Shown here piece by piece: positions 1-10,744 of a stretch of 48,921 bases of DNA (the stretch's first letter is position 1; each line of letters begins with the position of its first letter). The position numbers and the translations under genes are program-made. Under the pieces are notes generated by a model. It was not told the DNA's origin. It searched no databases and worked only from the letters and a program-made list of their open reading frames with translations. The DNA is from Synechococcus sp. AG-670-F04 (GTDB lineage Bacteria > Cyanobacteriota > Cyanobacteriia > PCC-6307 > Cyanobiaceae), in the NCBI GenBank assembly GCA_003211515.1, contig QCSN01000012.1, positions 1 through 48,921 of the forward strand. Reading direction: 5' to 3'.

Positions 1-1463
<1,463 letters not shown>

Positions 1464-1620
1464 GGCCCTTTAAGGCTGCGTGGAGTTGATCGTCTCTGGC
1501 GCTCAGAAATGAACCGCTCCACTTTCAATCCCCATTATCCGACCCTGAATTCTTGTCAACAAGTCATTAGGCATCAGGACAAGAGAATCCAGACAGTTGA
1601 CCTCATAGATTCACCAGGTT

Positions 1621-2934
1621 GTGAGACCGCGCAGCCCGTTGATCGAGCGCTACACCTTGCCCGAAATGGGTTCTATCTGGACAGATCAGGCGAAGTTCCA
1701 GAGTTGGCTGGATGTGGAGATTGCCGCCACTGAGGCCAATTGCAGGCTAGGACGCGTTCCTGAAGAAGCACTCACCACAATCCGGAGCAAGGCGTCCTTC
1801 TCCGTGGAACGGATTCTCGAGATCGAGGCCGAGGTTCGTCACGATGTGATTGCTTTTCTCACCAATGTGAACGAACACGTGGGGGATGCCGGGCGATTCA
1901 TTCACGTGGGCATGACCAGCTCAGATGTACTGGATACGGGCCTGGCCCTTCAGCTGAAACGTTCTGTCGCTCTATTGCGGAGGGAACTTGATGCCTTGGC
2001 TGAGGCATTTCGAACCCTGGCTCGGAACCACAAAACGACTGCAATGATTGGGCGTTCTCACGCCATTCATGGAGAACCAATCACTTTCGGTTTCAAGGTG
2101 GCGGGCTGGCTCGCTGAAACAGAGCGGAATCGCACTCGGCTTGAGCGCCTCGAGAACGATGTGGCAGTGGGGCAGATCAGCGGTGCGATGGGCACCTACG
2201 CGAACACGGATCCGGAGGTTGAGCGAATCACATGTGAAATTCTTGGTCTTATCCCCGATACAGCCAGCACCCAGGTGATCTCACGGGACCGGCATGCCGA
2301 CTACGTGCAAACCCTTGCTCTCGTGGGTGCTTCGCTTGAACGTTTTTCCACGGAAATCCGCAATCTTCAGAGAACGGATGTGTTGGAAGTGGAGGAAAAC
2401 TTCGCCAAAGGACAGAAAGGGAGTTCGGCGATGCCCCACAAGCGAAATCCGATCCGCAGTGAACGCATCGGTGGCCTTGCGAGGGTGTTGCGTAGCTACA
2501 CCATCGCTGCATTGGAAAATGTGGCGCTTTGGCACGAGAGGGACATCAGCCACAGCTCCAACGAGCGCATGATGTTGCCTGATGTGTCGGGGACCCTGCA
2601 CTTCATGTTGAGGGAGATGACCGCCGTTGTTGAAGGGCTCGGGGTCTATCCAGACAACATGCGACGCAACATGAATGTGTATGGCGGTGTTGTGTTCAGC
2701 CAACGCGTTTTGCTTGCGCTCGTCGCGAATGGGATCTCCCGCGAGGACGCCTACCAAATAGTTCAGCGCAACGCTCACACAGCTTGGAACGTTGAGGGGG
2801 GGGACTTCCGCCGCAACCTCGAAGCAGACTCCGATGTCACCTGCCGATTGTCCGATCAGGACATCGCTGCATGTTTCAGCACCGAACTGCACCAGGCCAA
2901 TCTCGGCGTGATCTGGGAGCGACTTGGAATCTGA
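1621..2934 (+). CDS. purB: Adenylosuccinate lyase
   Basis: This enzyme cleaves SAICAR to AICAR and adenylosuccinate to AMP, releasing fumarate in purine synthesis. The 437 residues include the fumarase/aspartase superfamily signature GSSAMPHKRNP near residue 265, the catalytic loop with the conserved Ser, and the TSSD motif near residue 100. The start is uncertain. GTG 1621 has a weak AGG five bases upstream; TTG 1639 would give LIERYTLPEM, closer to the usual N-terminus. Two more purine genes (purD, purC) lie about 41 kb away near the right end, so this is not an operon with them. Confidence 0.95.
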   Translation: MRPRSPLIERYTLPEMGSIWTDQAKFQSWLDVEIAATEANCRLGRVPEEALTTIRSKASFSVERILEIEAEVRHDVIAFLTNVNEHVGDAGRFIHVGMTSSDVLDTGLALQLKRSVALLRRELDALAEAFRTLARNHKTTAMIGRSHAIHGEPITFGFKVAGWLAETERNRTRLERLENDVAVGQISGAMGTYANTDPEVERITCEILGLIPDTASTQVISRDRHADYVQTLALVGASLERFSTEIRNLQRTDVLEVEENFAKGQKGSSAMPHKRNPIRSERIGGLARVLRSYTIAALENVALWHERDISHSSNERMMLPDVSGTLHFMLREMTAVVEGLGVYPDNMRRNMNVYGGVVFSQRVLLALVANGISREDAYQIVQRNAHTAWNVEGGDFRRNLEADSDVTCRLSDQDIAACFSTELHQANLGVIWERLGI

Positions 2935-2943
2935 AGCAGATGA

Positions 2944-4050
2944 TCAAAGTCCCATGAGTTCGCTGACTGGTAGCCCCAACAGCCTGAAGATTGAGCTCAC
3001 TCTGACCAGTGGGCTCAACGGTTTCAATGCATCTTCGAGAGCATCGGTCACCCGCGCAAGTTGATTGCGGTTGATCACCAGAACATCTCCTTGCCGCAGA
3101 GGGGGATTGGTGGGACTGCTGAGAATGGCCTTCGGGTTGAACCCCATTGTCTTCACCATTGGCTTGCCTTCTCCATCCACTCTGATGAGATCGACGGTGT
3201 TATCACTGCCTCGCCGCGTGATACCTCCCGACGCGAGAATGGCCCGTGACAGCGGAGCGTTTGAGGGGACGGAGACAACGCCCGGCTTGCGAACCTCGCC
3301 GATCACATTCACCTTGATCGTTGCTGGAGCGAAGTTGGATGCTGCCGTCGTAATCATGTCGGCATTGCCCAGGGACTCGGCCTGGTAAACCGTCACACTG
3401 TCACCGTCGTAGATCAGAGGAGTCGGTGCCTGCCCGCCATCGCGAAGGACAGTCAGGAAGTCGTAAGTGGTGCTCGTCGGTTCGCCTCCTTGAACGGCAG
3501 ACGGCCGGGTCACCTCAAGTCGAGATAGATCTCCAGTTGCCGCGATACCACCTGCTTTTTGAATGACATCGACCAACGTTGGCCAACCCTGTTCTTTGGA
3601 TGCCGCTAACGAGAAGACCCCTGGACGCTCAACATGACCAGTCACGGTCACCTTGATCGGACGAGGATTAACAAGATCGAGGTACACCAACGGGCTCCGA
3701 AGAATGCGGGCATACCCATCAGTGATCACCTGTTTGGCTTCTTCTAGCGTCAGGCCCCAAACAGGAACGGTGCCGAGGCGGGGCAAGTTGATCGTTCCAT
3801 CACTCAACACCTGGACCGAGGCTTCATAGCCATCCATTTTGAACACCTTCATGGAGAGCTTGTCCCCAGGACCCAACCGGTAGCGATAGGCGCCATTGGG
3901 GCCGGCCGTTCCGTTCACCGCCGCCATGCCGGGCACCACAGCAACGGGACGGCCATGCATTGGCGCATCGAACGGCAGACAAACCATGCCGACCACCAAC
4001 ATGGGCGCGACGCGCCGAATCGCAGCACCTGAGCATTGAGGGAAAGGCAT
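2944..4050 (-). CDS. Polysaccharide export protein, Wza/KpsD family
   Basis: This 368-residue protein is probably the outer-membrane or periplasmic exit component for capsule or exopolysaccharide. The N-terminus has a hydrophobic stretch (residues 10-30) fitting a signal peptide. It is followed by the poly_export motif YRLGPGDKLSMKVF near residue 57, and by two SLBB-like segments, IKVTVTGHVERPGVFSL near 131 and IKVNVIGEVRKPGVVSVPS near 245. I see no lipobox Cys of the Wza type. It is divergent from the acyltransferase gene at 4128 across about 77 bases. It is the only export component in the window; no KpsM/KpsT/KpsE partners are seen. Confidence 0.88.
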   Translation of the reverse strand: MPFPQCSGAAIRRVAPMLVVGMVCLPFDAPMHGRPVAVVPGMAAVNGTAGPNGAYRYRLGPGDKLSMKVFKMDGYEASVQVLSDGTINLPRLGTVPVWGLTLEEAKQVITDGYARILRSPLVYLDLVNPRPIKVTVTGHVERPGVFSLAASKEQGWPTLVDVIQKAGGIAATGDLSRLEVTRPSAVQGGEPTSTTYDFLTVLRDGGQAPTPLIYDGDSVTVYQAESLGNADMITTAASNFAPATIKVNVIGEVRKPGVVSVPSNAPLSRAILASGGITRRGSDNTVDLIRVDGEGKPMVKTMGFNPKAILSSPTNPPLRQGDVLVINRNQLARVTDALEDALKPLSPLVRVSSIFRLLGLPVSELMGL

Positions 4051-4127
4051 GGGCGAGGTTTGGAACAGCGAAAAAATGCGGAGCTGGGCTTTAATCTTCC
4101 CTCACATTGAGACGGAACGGGACATCG
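4051..4127. promoter_or_regulatory. Divergent promoter region
   Basis: This short spacer separates the minus-strand export gene from the plus-strand acyltransferase-ACP-ketosynthase run, so promoters for both should lie here. I see no recognisable regulator site. Confidence 0.4.
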
Positions 4128-5084
4128 ATGACACTGCCTGGTTCGTCCATCCCCCAAGAGGTGGCTCTGCCGGCTGATGTCATTGCGACCCATCTAGGAC
4201 CCGGCCGGTTGTTCTCGATTGAAGGCCTCGATCTGTATCTCTTGCCGGGAGATCGATTCGATCCGGTGGCGACAGCTGTAGGACAGTTGCGAGAGTCAAC
4301 CTACAGAGAGCAGCTCTCCGGTTCCGGGCAAACCACCGATCTGGACGGGAGAGATTCCTCCTACGACCATCTGGTTCTGCTTGAAGCCAGCAGCGGTGTC
4401 CTTGCAGGATCCGCCCGACTCCAGTTCACTCCAGAGGGAACATCAGCTGATCTCCTTCCTGATGGAGAAAAGTCTTATCTGGAGCATGTCTACCCCGGCA
4501 TTAAGGAGAGGCTGACCGGCTGGGGACATCACCTTGAGATCGGCAGAGTTGCCCTGGCTGGCCGATTTCAGAAACACCCGCATTCACTGATGGCGCTGTT
4601 TCGTGGAGGCTTGCTCATCGCGGTGCGATCCGGTTACACCACCCTGCATGGGTTGGTCTCCTTCAACCATTTCGCCTATTCGGATGCTGTCAATCAGGCT
4701 TTCCTGAGCGCCTTGATGCGTCCCCCTTACAGGCAGAGAGAACCGAAGCTGCCAGCACCCCGTCACCCCGTCGAGGCGATTAAAGGATCGGACCTGCCCC
4801 ATCCGATCAGCAATGTTCAGGCTTTGGAAGTCAGCATTCGAAACGAACTTTCCGACAGCTTTCGATTACCAGTTTTGCTGCGCCAGTACTTCAACTTGAT
4901 GGAAGCGCGCGTCTGCAACCTCTCCCTGGCCAGGGATTTCAATCAAATCACCGAAATCCTGATGTCTGCCGATTTGAAACGGCTTCCAGAGGAACGCCTT
5001 CGATTCTTTATCGATGTCGAACATCAGCCGATCTACCAGCGATTCAGCTGGTACCGCGGTGACTCTCAAAACGGTCGGCACTGA
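4128..5084 (+). CDS. OlsB-like N-acyltransferase (GNAT, hemolysin-like family)
   Basis: The 318-residue protein resembles the Acetyltransf_5 family that includes OlsB, which moves a 3-hydroxyacyl chain from ACP to the amino group of ornithine. Visible landmarks are LEIGRVALAGRFQKHPHSLM (about residues 136-155), where family members have LE-GRSCV, then HGLVSFNHFAYSD where OlsB proteins have G-SFPG. A C-terminal stretch, LPVLLRQYFNLMEARVCN followed by FNQITEIL, corresponds to the LPPLLK-Y and DFNT-D segments. ATG 4128 is preferred over the TTG at 4107. The dedicated ACP and ketosynthase follow directly. Exosortase-associated and autoinducer-type acyltransferases share the fold, so the acceptor amine is unknown. 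Confidence 0.75.
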   Translation: MTLPGSSIPQEVALPADVIATHLGPGRLFSIEGLDLYLLPGDRFDPVATAVGQLRESTYREQLSGSGQTTDLDGRDSSYDHLVLLEASSGVLAGSARLQFTPEGTSADLLPDGEKSYLEHVYPGIKERLTGWGHHLEIGRVALAGRFQKHPHSLMALFRGGLLIAVRSGYTTLHGLVSFNHFAYSDAVNQAFLSALMRPPYRQREPKLPAPRHPVEAIKGSDLPHPISNVQALEVSIRNELSDSFRLPVLLRQYFNLMEARVCNLSLARDFNQITEILMSADLKRLPEERLRFFIDVEHQPIYQRFSWYRGDSQNGRH

Positions 5085-5118
5085 TATTTTGAATCACCGC
5101 AATTTCGGAGCAGCTGGA

Positions 5119-5400
5119 TTGAGCGAATCGCTCCCTGAAAAGCAGGAGCTGCAGGGACGACTGACTGAGATCCTGCATCGAATCTCCGGAGCCGATCCTG
5201 CCTCCATCACGCCGGAAGCCCGATTGATGGAGGACATCGGTATCGACTCTCTTGGCTTTTATGAAATTTTGATCGAAGCAGATACATCCTTCGGCATTCG
5301 TATCAAGGAGGAAGACCTCCTTCAATTCCGTACCGTCGGGGACATTCAGCGTCATCTCGAGTCGCTGGACATCCAGCCCACCCATGCAGAAACCCCCTGA
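5119..5400 (+). CDS. Dedicated acyl carrier protein
   Basis: This small PP-binding protein has about 93 residues from TTG 5119, which has a GGAG eight bases upstream. An ATG at 5014 is in frame but would overlap the acyltransferase gene by 71 bases, and TTG 5089 is a third option. The phosphopantetheine attachment Ser is in EDIGIDSLGFYEIL (about residue 44 from 5119). The ACP helix pattern surrounds it (SITPEARLMEDIGIDSL). It is not the housekeeping AcpP, which ends its motif DSLD. It sits between an OlsB-like enzyme and a condensing enzyme and overlaps the latter by 17 bases, implying coupled translation and a private acyl chain. Confidence 0.85.
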   Translation: MSESLPEKQELQGRLTEILHRISGADPASITPEARLMEDIGIDSLGFYEILIEADTSFGIRIKEEDLLQFRTVGDIQRHLESLDIQPTHAETP

Positions 5401-6658
5401 ACGCACTGCTGTCATCGGCTGGGGCAGCATCAACCCATTGGGGAAGGATGCGGAAAGCACTTGGAATGCTGTCCTTGCTGAACGCTCGGGCATTCAATCT
5501 CTCAACGATGCCTGGGCCGCTGATCTGACAACCCAGATCGCTGGGCGGGTACATGAGCAGGCGCTATCAACGCTTGAACCTCTTCTCCAGCGTCGATCAG
5601 ACCGCTGTGCTCAGCTTGCCGTACTCGCTGCTCGGCAAGCCTGGTCCATGGCGGCTCCGTTTCGAGTCGGCATTGATCCCAACCGTATTGCCGTCGTCAT
5701 CGGGACAGGCATCGGTGGCCTGGCGACAATGCATGCGCAACATGAACAGCTCACCGCCGGGGGGCCAACCAGGGTTAATCCGCTCACGGTGCCGATGTTG
5801 ATTCCAGATGCACCAGCTGGGCAAGTTGCCATTGACCTGGGTCTTAATGGAGGAGCTCATACCCCTGTTTCGGCCTGTGCTTCTGGTGCCGAGGCTCTGA
5901 TGCTCGCCCAGATGCTGCTGAATGATGATCGAGCCGATCTCGTCTTAGCCGGTGGAGCCGAAGCACCGGTCAATCGACTCGGTCTTGTTGGCTTTTCAGC
6001 GATGCGCGCACTGTCGTGCCGGAACGATGCTCCCAAGCAGGCCTCGCGTCCTTACGGCCAGGACAGGGATGGATTTGTGCTCTCCGAGGGAGCAGGTGTG
6101 CTGGCGTTAATGCGCAATCCTGATGTCCCTGCCGATGCACCGCTGGGATGGCTCCTTGCCTGCGGCAGCAGCAGTGACGCTCATCACATCGTTGCTCCGG
6201 AACCAGAGGGCCGCCAGGCCAGCAGGGCGATTGAAGATGCTCTGCGGCGTGCTGACGTCCAACCCTGCGACATCACCGCCGTGCAAGCCCACGCCACAGG
6301 CACCAGTCTTGGTGACCTTGCTGAAGCACGTGCCTTACGACGCAGTCTTGGTAGCGCTGCGGATCAAATTCCAGTTTGCGCGCCGAAAGGTCAACTCGGG
6401 CATCTCCTCGGAGGCGCTGGTGCCGTTGAAGCCATCATCGCGTTCCAATCCATGCGAGTAGGGATCACTCCCCGCAGTCTCAATGCCGAGCCATTGGACT
6501 CTGAAGTGGAACTCGCCGTTTCTCAATCCGGACCGGTGACCATGGCGACGTCCAATCGGGAACGTCTACTCCTGAAAAACGCCTTCGGCTTCGGCGGTCA
6601 CAACATCAGCCTTGTTCTGGCAGCTCCCGCCGGTAGAAATCCTGCACAGCACGACTGA
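5384..6658 (+). CDS. Beta-ketoacyl-ACP synthase (FabF/FabB-like)
   Basis: This 424-residue condensing enzyme would elongate an acyl-ACP with malonyl-ACP. The full catalytic triad is visible: Cys165 in VSACASG, His303 in QAHATGTSLGD, and His340 in KGQLGHLLGGAGAVEA. The C-terminal KNAFGFGGHN glycine loop is present too, so it should be active. It is clearly diverged from a housekeeping FabF and is co-transcribed with the dedicated ACP. Its last 53 bases overlap the convergent KpsS-acyltransferase gene. I infer a role in making the special acyl chain for a lipid; aryl-polyene or polyketide roles are less likely because no ketoreductase or dehydratase is nearby. Confidence 0.9.
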   Translation: MQKPPERTAVIGWGSINPLGKDAESTWNAVLAERSGIQSLNDAWAADLTTQIAGRVHEQALSTLEPLLQRRSDRCAQLAVLAARQAWSMAAPFRVGIDPNRIAVVIGTGIGGLATMHAQHEQLTAGGPTRVNPLTVPMLIPDAPAGQVAIDLGLNGGAHTPVSACASGAEALMLAQMLLNDDRADLVLAGGAEAPVNRLGLVGFSAMRALSCRNDAPKQASRPYGQDRDGFVLSEGAGVLALMRNPDVPADAPLGWLLACGSSSDAHHIVAPEPEGRQASRAIEDALRRADVQPCDITAVQAHATGTSLGDLAEARALRRSLGSAADQIPVCAPKGQLGHLLGGAGAVEAIIAFQSMRVGITPRSLNAEPLDSEVELAVSQSGPVTMATSNRERLLLKNAFGFGGHNISLVLAAPAGRNPAQHD

Positions 6659-8627
6659 AACCATCACGGTCCTGAAGATTCTGCGGCAACTCCAGATCCA
6701 TTGCCCGCCCGCGACGGCAATGAATGGTGCCCATCGGTGCCGATAGGCGTCGGAAGAGCAATTGCAACGGCTTGTATTGCGGACCGATCGCATCGTCCAG
6801 TCCTTCATAGGAAAAAGCCCACGGGACCACCACACCGCCGTAATGCTTCGCCAACATCCATGCACTGGGAGACACCCTCTCCTCAATGGGTGTCACGAGT
6901 GAGCCGTTTGGAGCCAGCATCACTTGCCCGTGCTCCCGGAGAAGAGCCGACACACCCATCATTCCCTGCAGCCTTGATTCCGTCCGCCGGTGATCCATGA
7001 CCGCCTGTCCAGCGTTGCGAGCTGCAGCCGCAAAACCGGGCAGAATCCAACGGAGATGCAACTGGGCCGTAATAAGACTTGGCATCCCGAGCACCCCCTG
7101 CACAACAAGTCCATCGCAGGGGCTGCGATGGTTGTAGATGTGGACGAGAGGAACGCCAGTGGGCTCACTGCGTTGGCTGTCGTCGACCACTGTCTGGACA
7201 CCGAGTGCACGTAGTGCAATGGCGGATGACATCTTCATGAGATGCCCCGCCCAGTCAGAACGCCGTAGGAGAAAGGCAGGCAGCTGCAGGCCGTAGAGAA
7301 GAAATCCCAGGCCAGCCCAGCCAAGGCGGGACGCGACCCTGCCGACCAAAATCAGGGGATGGGATAGGGGTTTTGGCTTTGATGGAGACAGCTGCGGGCG
7401 GGGTTCCAGCTGTCTGGCTTCCAGACCGATCGGGAAGGTGATCCGGAAAGGGAAATCACCATCAAAGTTTCCATTGACCTGGGTGGTCTTCACCAGGTGG
7501 TGGTAGAAGCGATAGAAAAGCGATCGATCACTGGGTTGAGGGTCCAGCCAAAACGTATCCAGAGATTTCTGATCGGTTAGCCCATCCAGGTTGTAGAAAG
7601 TTTTTCCCATTGTTTTCGTCGGCACGGCATGAAACAGAGCTTGAAGTCCAACCGTGCTGTTGACAGTGATCACCCCCCGACAGGTTCGAAGAAATCGACT
7701 GAGTGCACCATCGTGGAAGTAATGGATACGTCCATGAACGCCATAACGGCGTGCCAGCAAATTGATGAGACTCGCGTAATTGTTGTAGCCCCGATCTCTT
7801 GGGTGATGTTTAAAAGCAAGATGATCCGATGCATGGGCATGGCCCGCGAATGAGCGGATGACGTCTTCAATGAAGTCGTGCATTCCTCGATAAGGCGATC
7901 CCATCTGGATCTGAGAATCACTGGAGACCTGAAGGACGGTGAGGAAATAAGAGAGGTGCTCGAGCAATCTCTGTTTGAGATCCTTTTCCTGCCACCGGTA
8001 GATCCAGTAACGCCAGCTGCCCCTGAGCTGACACCACAAAAAACGAGGTGACGGTTGCAGTTTGTGCTCACCTTCGATGATTGGGTACCGGGTGAAGGCG
8101 TGCTGAATAAATGTGGGCGCCTTCCAAGCCTTTCGCCAGCGCCAGCCTGGATCCAGCACGATGTCTTGAGGAAGGGCGTCCACGGGGGGCAGAGCCAGAT
8201 ACTGCTCAACGGGTTGATTGAGGTTGGAACGAGCATTCACCCGCTCACGCTCCAGGGTCACGTAATTCGGACGGATGTATCCCAACTCGAACACCCATGC
8301 TTCCACGCCCAGATCACGGGCCTCCTCGATCGCGATTCGATGGGGAATGATGAAATCCCCATACATAAAAATGTGGCGGATCCCCCTCTCTTGGAGAAGT
8401 TGCCGAAGAAACGGGCGCCAGGTGTCCATTGAACCGTTGAACGGCACCTTTACGTCATCGGGGAATCCAAATTCCCTCAATGGAAAATTCACTTTGTAGA
8501 CGGGGATTCCACAGCCGCGCAGATAACGGCTGAATCGGGCAAAAAACAACCCGATCGGTCCCATCAGCAGCAGGACCGGTCCTTCGATGCGCACCTGAAC
8601 CAACGCCGGTGCCCGTCCCCTGCCCAA
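6606..8627 (-). CDS. KpsS-like transferase fused to a PlsC-type acyltransferase
   Basis: The 673-residue protein has two parts. Residues 1 to about 400 resemble KpsS, the enzyme that places the first beta-Kdo on the lipid acceptor of group 2 capsules: LLLMGPIGLFFARFSRYL at the start, FKHHPRDRGYNNY near 267, and VITVNSTVGLQALFHAVP near 318. Residues from about 430 to 673 form a 1-acylglycerol-phosphate acyltransferase-like domain. It has a hydrophobic anchor and an HX4D catalytic motif in NHRSPCD (His about 500), followed by a MLAPNGSL-type block. The annotated start is TTG; GTG at residue 12 or ATG at residue 22 are alternatives. It lies 42 bases after kpsC on the same strand. KpsS proteins are normally single-domain. 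Confidence 0.85.
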   Translation of the reverse strand: MGRGRAPALVQVRIEGPVLLLMGPIGLFFARFSRYLRGCGIPVYKVNFPLREFGFPDDVKVPFNGSMDTWRPFLRQLLQERGIRHIFMYGDFIIPHRIAIEEARDLGVEAWVFELGYIRPNYVTLERERVNARSNLNQPVEQYLALPPVDALPQDIVLDPGWRWRKAWKAPTFIQHAFTRYPIIEGEHKLQPSPRFLWCQLRGSWRYWIYRWQEKDLKQRLLEHLSYFLTVLQVSSDSQIQMGSPYRGMHDFIEDVIRSFAGHAHASDHLAFKHHPRDRGYNNYASLINLLARRYGVHGRIHYFHDGALSRFLRTCRGVITVNSTVGLQALFHAVPTKTMGKTFYNLDGLTDQKSLDTFWLDPQPSDRSLFYRFYHHLVKTTQVNGNFDGDFPFRITFPIGLEARQLEPRPQLSPSKPKPLSHPLILVGRVASRLGWAGLGFLLYGLQLPAFLLRRSDWAGHLMKMSSAIALRALGVQTVVDDSQRSEPTGVPLVHIYNHRSPCDGLVVQGVLGMPSLITAQLHLRWILPGFAAAARNAGQAVMDHRRTESRLQGMMGVSALLREHGQVMLAPNGSLVTPIEERVSPSAWMLAKHYGGVVVPWAFSYEGLDDAIGPQYKPLQLLFRRLSAPMGTIHCRRGRAMDLELPQNLQDRDGFSRAVQDFYRRELPEQG

Positions 8628-8669
8628 ACCGTTATCCGCCCAGACGATCTAACGAAATCCTGGCACGTC

Positions 8670-10712
8670 CTAACGACGTCTCAGTCGCCCCCAGTGGCGA
8701 AACACCGCCTGCACCAGGGTGCGACGGACGGGCGGTGATTCCCGCCAAGCAACAAGCTCATCAATGGCTTGTTCAGCTGTCATGAACCAACCACTCTGGC
8801 GGCCGACATAGCGCGGATAGTCGATCAGGGCCGCATGGACGAGTGCATCCAGGCTCAGGTTGCGACGTCTCCTGGCCGTCTGCTCACGATCGATGGTGAG
8901 TCCCCAGCCCGCATAGAACGGCAGTCCCCAGCAATGCACCTCCACTCCGCGAAGCAGCGCTTCAAAGCCTGCTAAGGACGTGAGCACATGGAGCGCGTCG
9001 ATTTCAGAAAACATCTGTTGCATCGCCCCTCCGGTGAGCACCTCATCGCAAACCTCCGCGGCACCGTCCTCCCCATCTCCGGCGCGGCACAGGCCTGCCG
9101 TGACATCAGGGTGGGGTTTGTAAACCAGGTAGGCATCCGGCTCTGCAACGCGTACGGCTTGCAGCAGGGCAAGATTGGTTTTGATGCCTGGCGCTCCGAA
9201 TTGGATCGAAGCATCACTCTCCACCTGCCCGACCACCAGCACAACCCGCTGCTGATGCTCCGGTCGCTGCCAGCGGAAGGACGGAAGGTTGTATTTCGTG
9301 ATCGCTTCCAACACCAAGCGCTGGCGCAGCGCGGCGGCACGGGACAGCTGTGCCTCAGTCCAGGATTCTCCCGCCAGAAGGCATTCCAGATCGCTTGGAC
9401 GTGTGGCGTCGTAATACATCCCGGAGCGATCCACCACCCATGAAATGGGATCAATGAGGTCTGCGCCCAGGCCGACAGATCGCAGAAAGCCATCTTCGAC
9501 ATGCAGTAGTGGAAGTTTGCGAACACGGGCCGATTCCAAAACGGATGGCTGACCGCGACGCCCCCAGATCGCCACTGCCGTGGTGCTCACGCCGGGCTGT
9601 CGCCCTGATCGACGGAAGCGCAGATCACTGCCCGCGAGAAACCGGCGCAGATTCCTCTGCTTCCAGGGTGTGAAACCAAAGGCATCCACCCGTTCGGGCG
9701 CCTGCTGTTGAAGACGGCGCTGCAATCCGATTGCCTGCATCAGCTCTTCGATCTGACAGGGAGCCCGTCGGTGGGGATCAATGCAACGAACTGACTCAAT
9801 CAGACAGGCATGCACCAGTGCTTCGAGAGAGGCACCGTTTTTTCGGCGGACAGGAGAAGAAAGCCGATCCTCAGTCAGCCCCCAGCCGGCATAGAACGGC
9901 AAGCCAAAGCAACGGACCGGCTTTCCCCAGAGCAGTGCTTCAAAGCCCATCTGTGAGGTGACGGTGTACACCACATCGGCATGCTCCAGCAGTGCCGCAG
10001 GATGCAACCCGTCTGCAGAGAGCTGAATCCGCGAGTGGTCAAGCTCACTCGGAAGGAAATGACCGCGTGCTTTGCCCCGAATGACATCAGGGTGCACTTT
10101 GACGACGACAAGGTGATGGGGATGCTCGATCAGGGCAGCCTGGAGCATTTGTCGAAAACAACCGGCATCAGCCCCACCCATCGCGATGGAAAGATCGCCT
10201 GCTGACTGATCGGCAACCAAGACATAAGGCTGCTGGGGATGCGGTGATTCCCGCACCGGATTGAGCTTGCTCAACCGCTCCCGTCGCCAGAGCGTGCGCA
10301 CCACTCGCGCCCGGTTCGTCTGGTCTGGTGTGAGTGCTGTCCCAATCCGCTGCTCAATCCGGCTTGGTGCCGTGCAGTCGAAGTGGACGCCGATGTCATC
10401 GATCAGCAGGCAGAGGGGGGGGTGGTCTCTCCCCTTCTTGAGAGAGCGCACCAGTCCATCTTCGAGATGCCAGACAGGGATCCGCCAGCGGCAACCCAGC
10501 TCCTCGACGCGTCGTGCACTGGGCCGACGTCCCCAGGCCAGGAGTGCGTCAGGACGTTGTTTGTGGCATGCCCTCCGGCCGACAACAAGTTCAGCCGGCG
10601 CCAGCAACGCAGCCAGAGTGTGGTGCGCCAGCATTCCTGTCTCAGGAATGCCGAGTCGCGTCCCCTCAAGATCGGTCATCTGATCTGACAGGAGTAGTAG
10701 GACTGATCGCAT
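8670..10712 (-). CDS. kpsC: KpsC-like dual-module capsule linker transferase
   Basis: This 680-residue protein belongs to the Capsule_synth family, which adds the alternating beta-Kdo residues of the capsule lipid linker on the cytoplasmic side of the inner membrane. It shows the expected internal duplication. Module 1 has AWGRRPSARRVEELG, WHLEDGLVRSL and, later, GFEALLWGKPVRCFGLPFYAGWGLT. Module 2 has AIWGRRGQPSVL, LHVEDGFLRSVGLG and GFEALLRGVEVHCWGLPFYAGWGLT. Both modules look intact. It is the first gene of a minus-strand pair with the KpsS fusion and is divergent from neuA, with only 32 bases between start codons. No kdsA/kdsB/kpsU-type CMP-Kdo gene is visible here. Confidence 0.93.
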   Translation of the reverse strand: MRSVLLLLSDQMTDLEGTRLGIPETGMLAHHTLAALLAPAELVVGRRACHKQRPDALLAWGRRPSARRVEELGCRWRIPVWHLEDGLVRSLKKGRDHPPLCLLIDDIGVHFDCTAPSRIEQRIGTALTPDQTNRARVVRTLWRRERLSKLNPVRESPHPQQPYVLVADQSAGDLSIAMGGADAGCFRQMLQAALIEHPHHLVVVKVHPDVIRGKARGHFLPSELDHSRIQLSADGLHPAALLEHADVVYTVTSQMGFEALLWGKPVRCFGLPFYAGWGLTEDRLSSPVRRKNGASLEALVHACLIESVRCIDPHRRAPCQIEELMQAIGLQRRLQQQAPERVDAFGFTPWKQRNLRRFLAGSDLRFRRSGRQPGVSTTAVAIWGRRGQPSVLESARVRKLPLLHVEDGFLRSVGLGADLIDPISWVVDRSGMYYDATRPSDLECLLAGESWTEAQLSRAAALRQRLVLEAITKYNLPSFRWQRPEHQQRVVLVVGQVESDASIQFGAPGIKTNLALLQAVRVAEPDAYLVYKPHPDVTAGLCRAGDGEDGAAEVCDEVLTGGAMQQMFSEIDALHVLTSLAGFEALLRGVEVHCWGLPFYAGWGLTIDREQTARRRRNLSLDALVHAALIDYPRYVGRQSGWFMTAEQAIDELVAWRESPPVRRTLVQAVFRHWGRLRRR

Positions 10713-10744
10713 CGCATTCGCGTCGATCCCCGTTCAAGGTTCTG

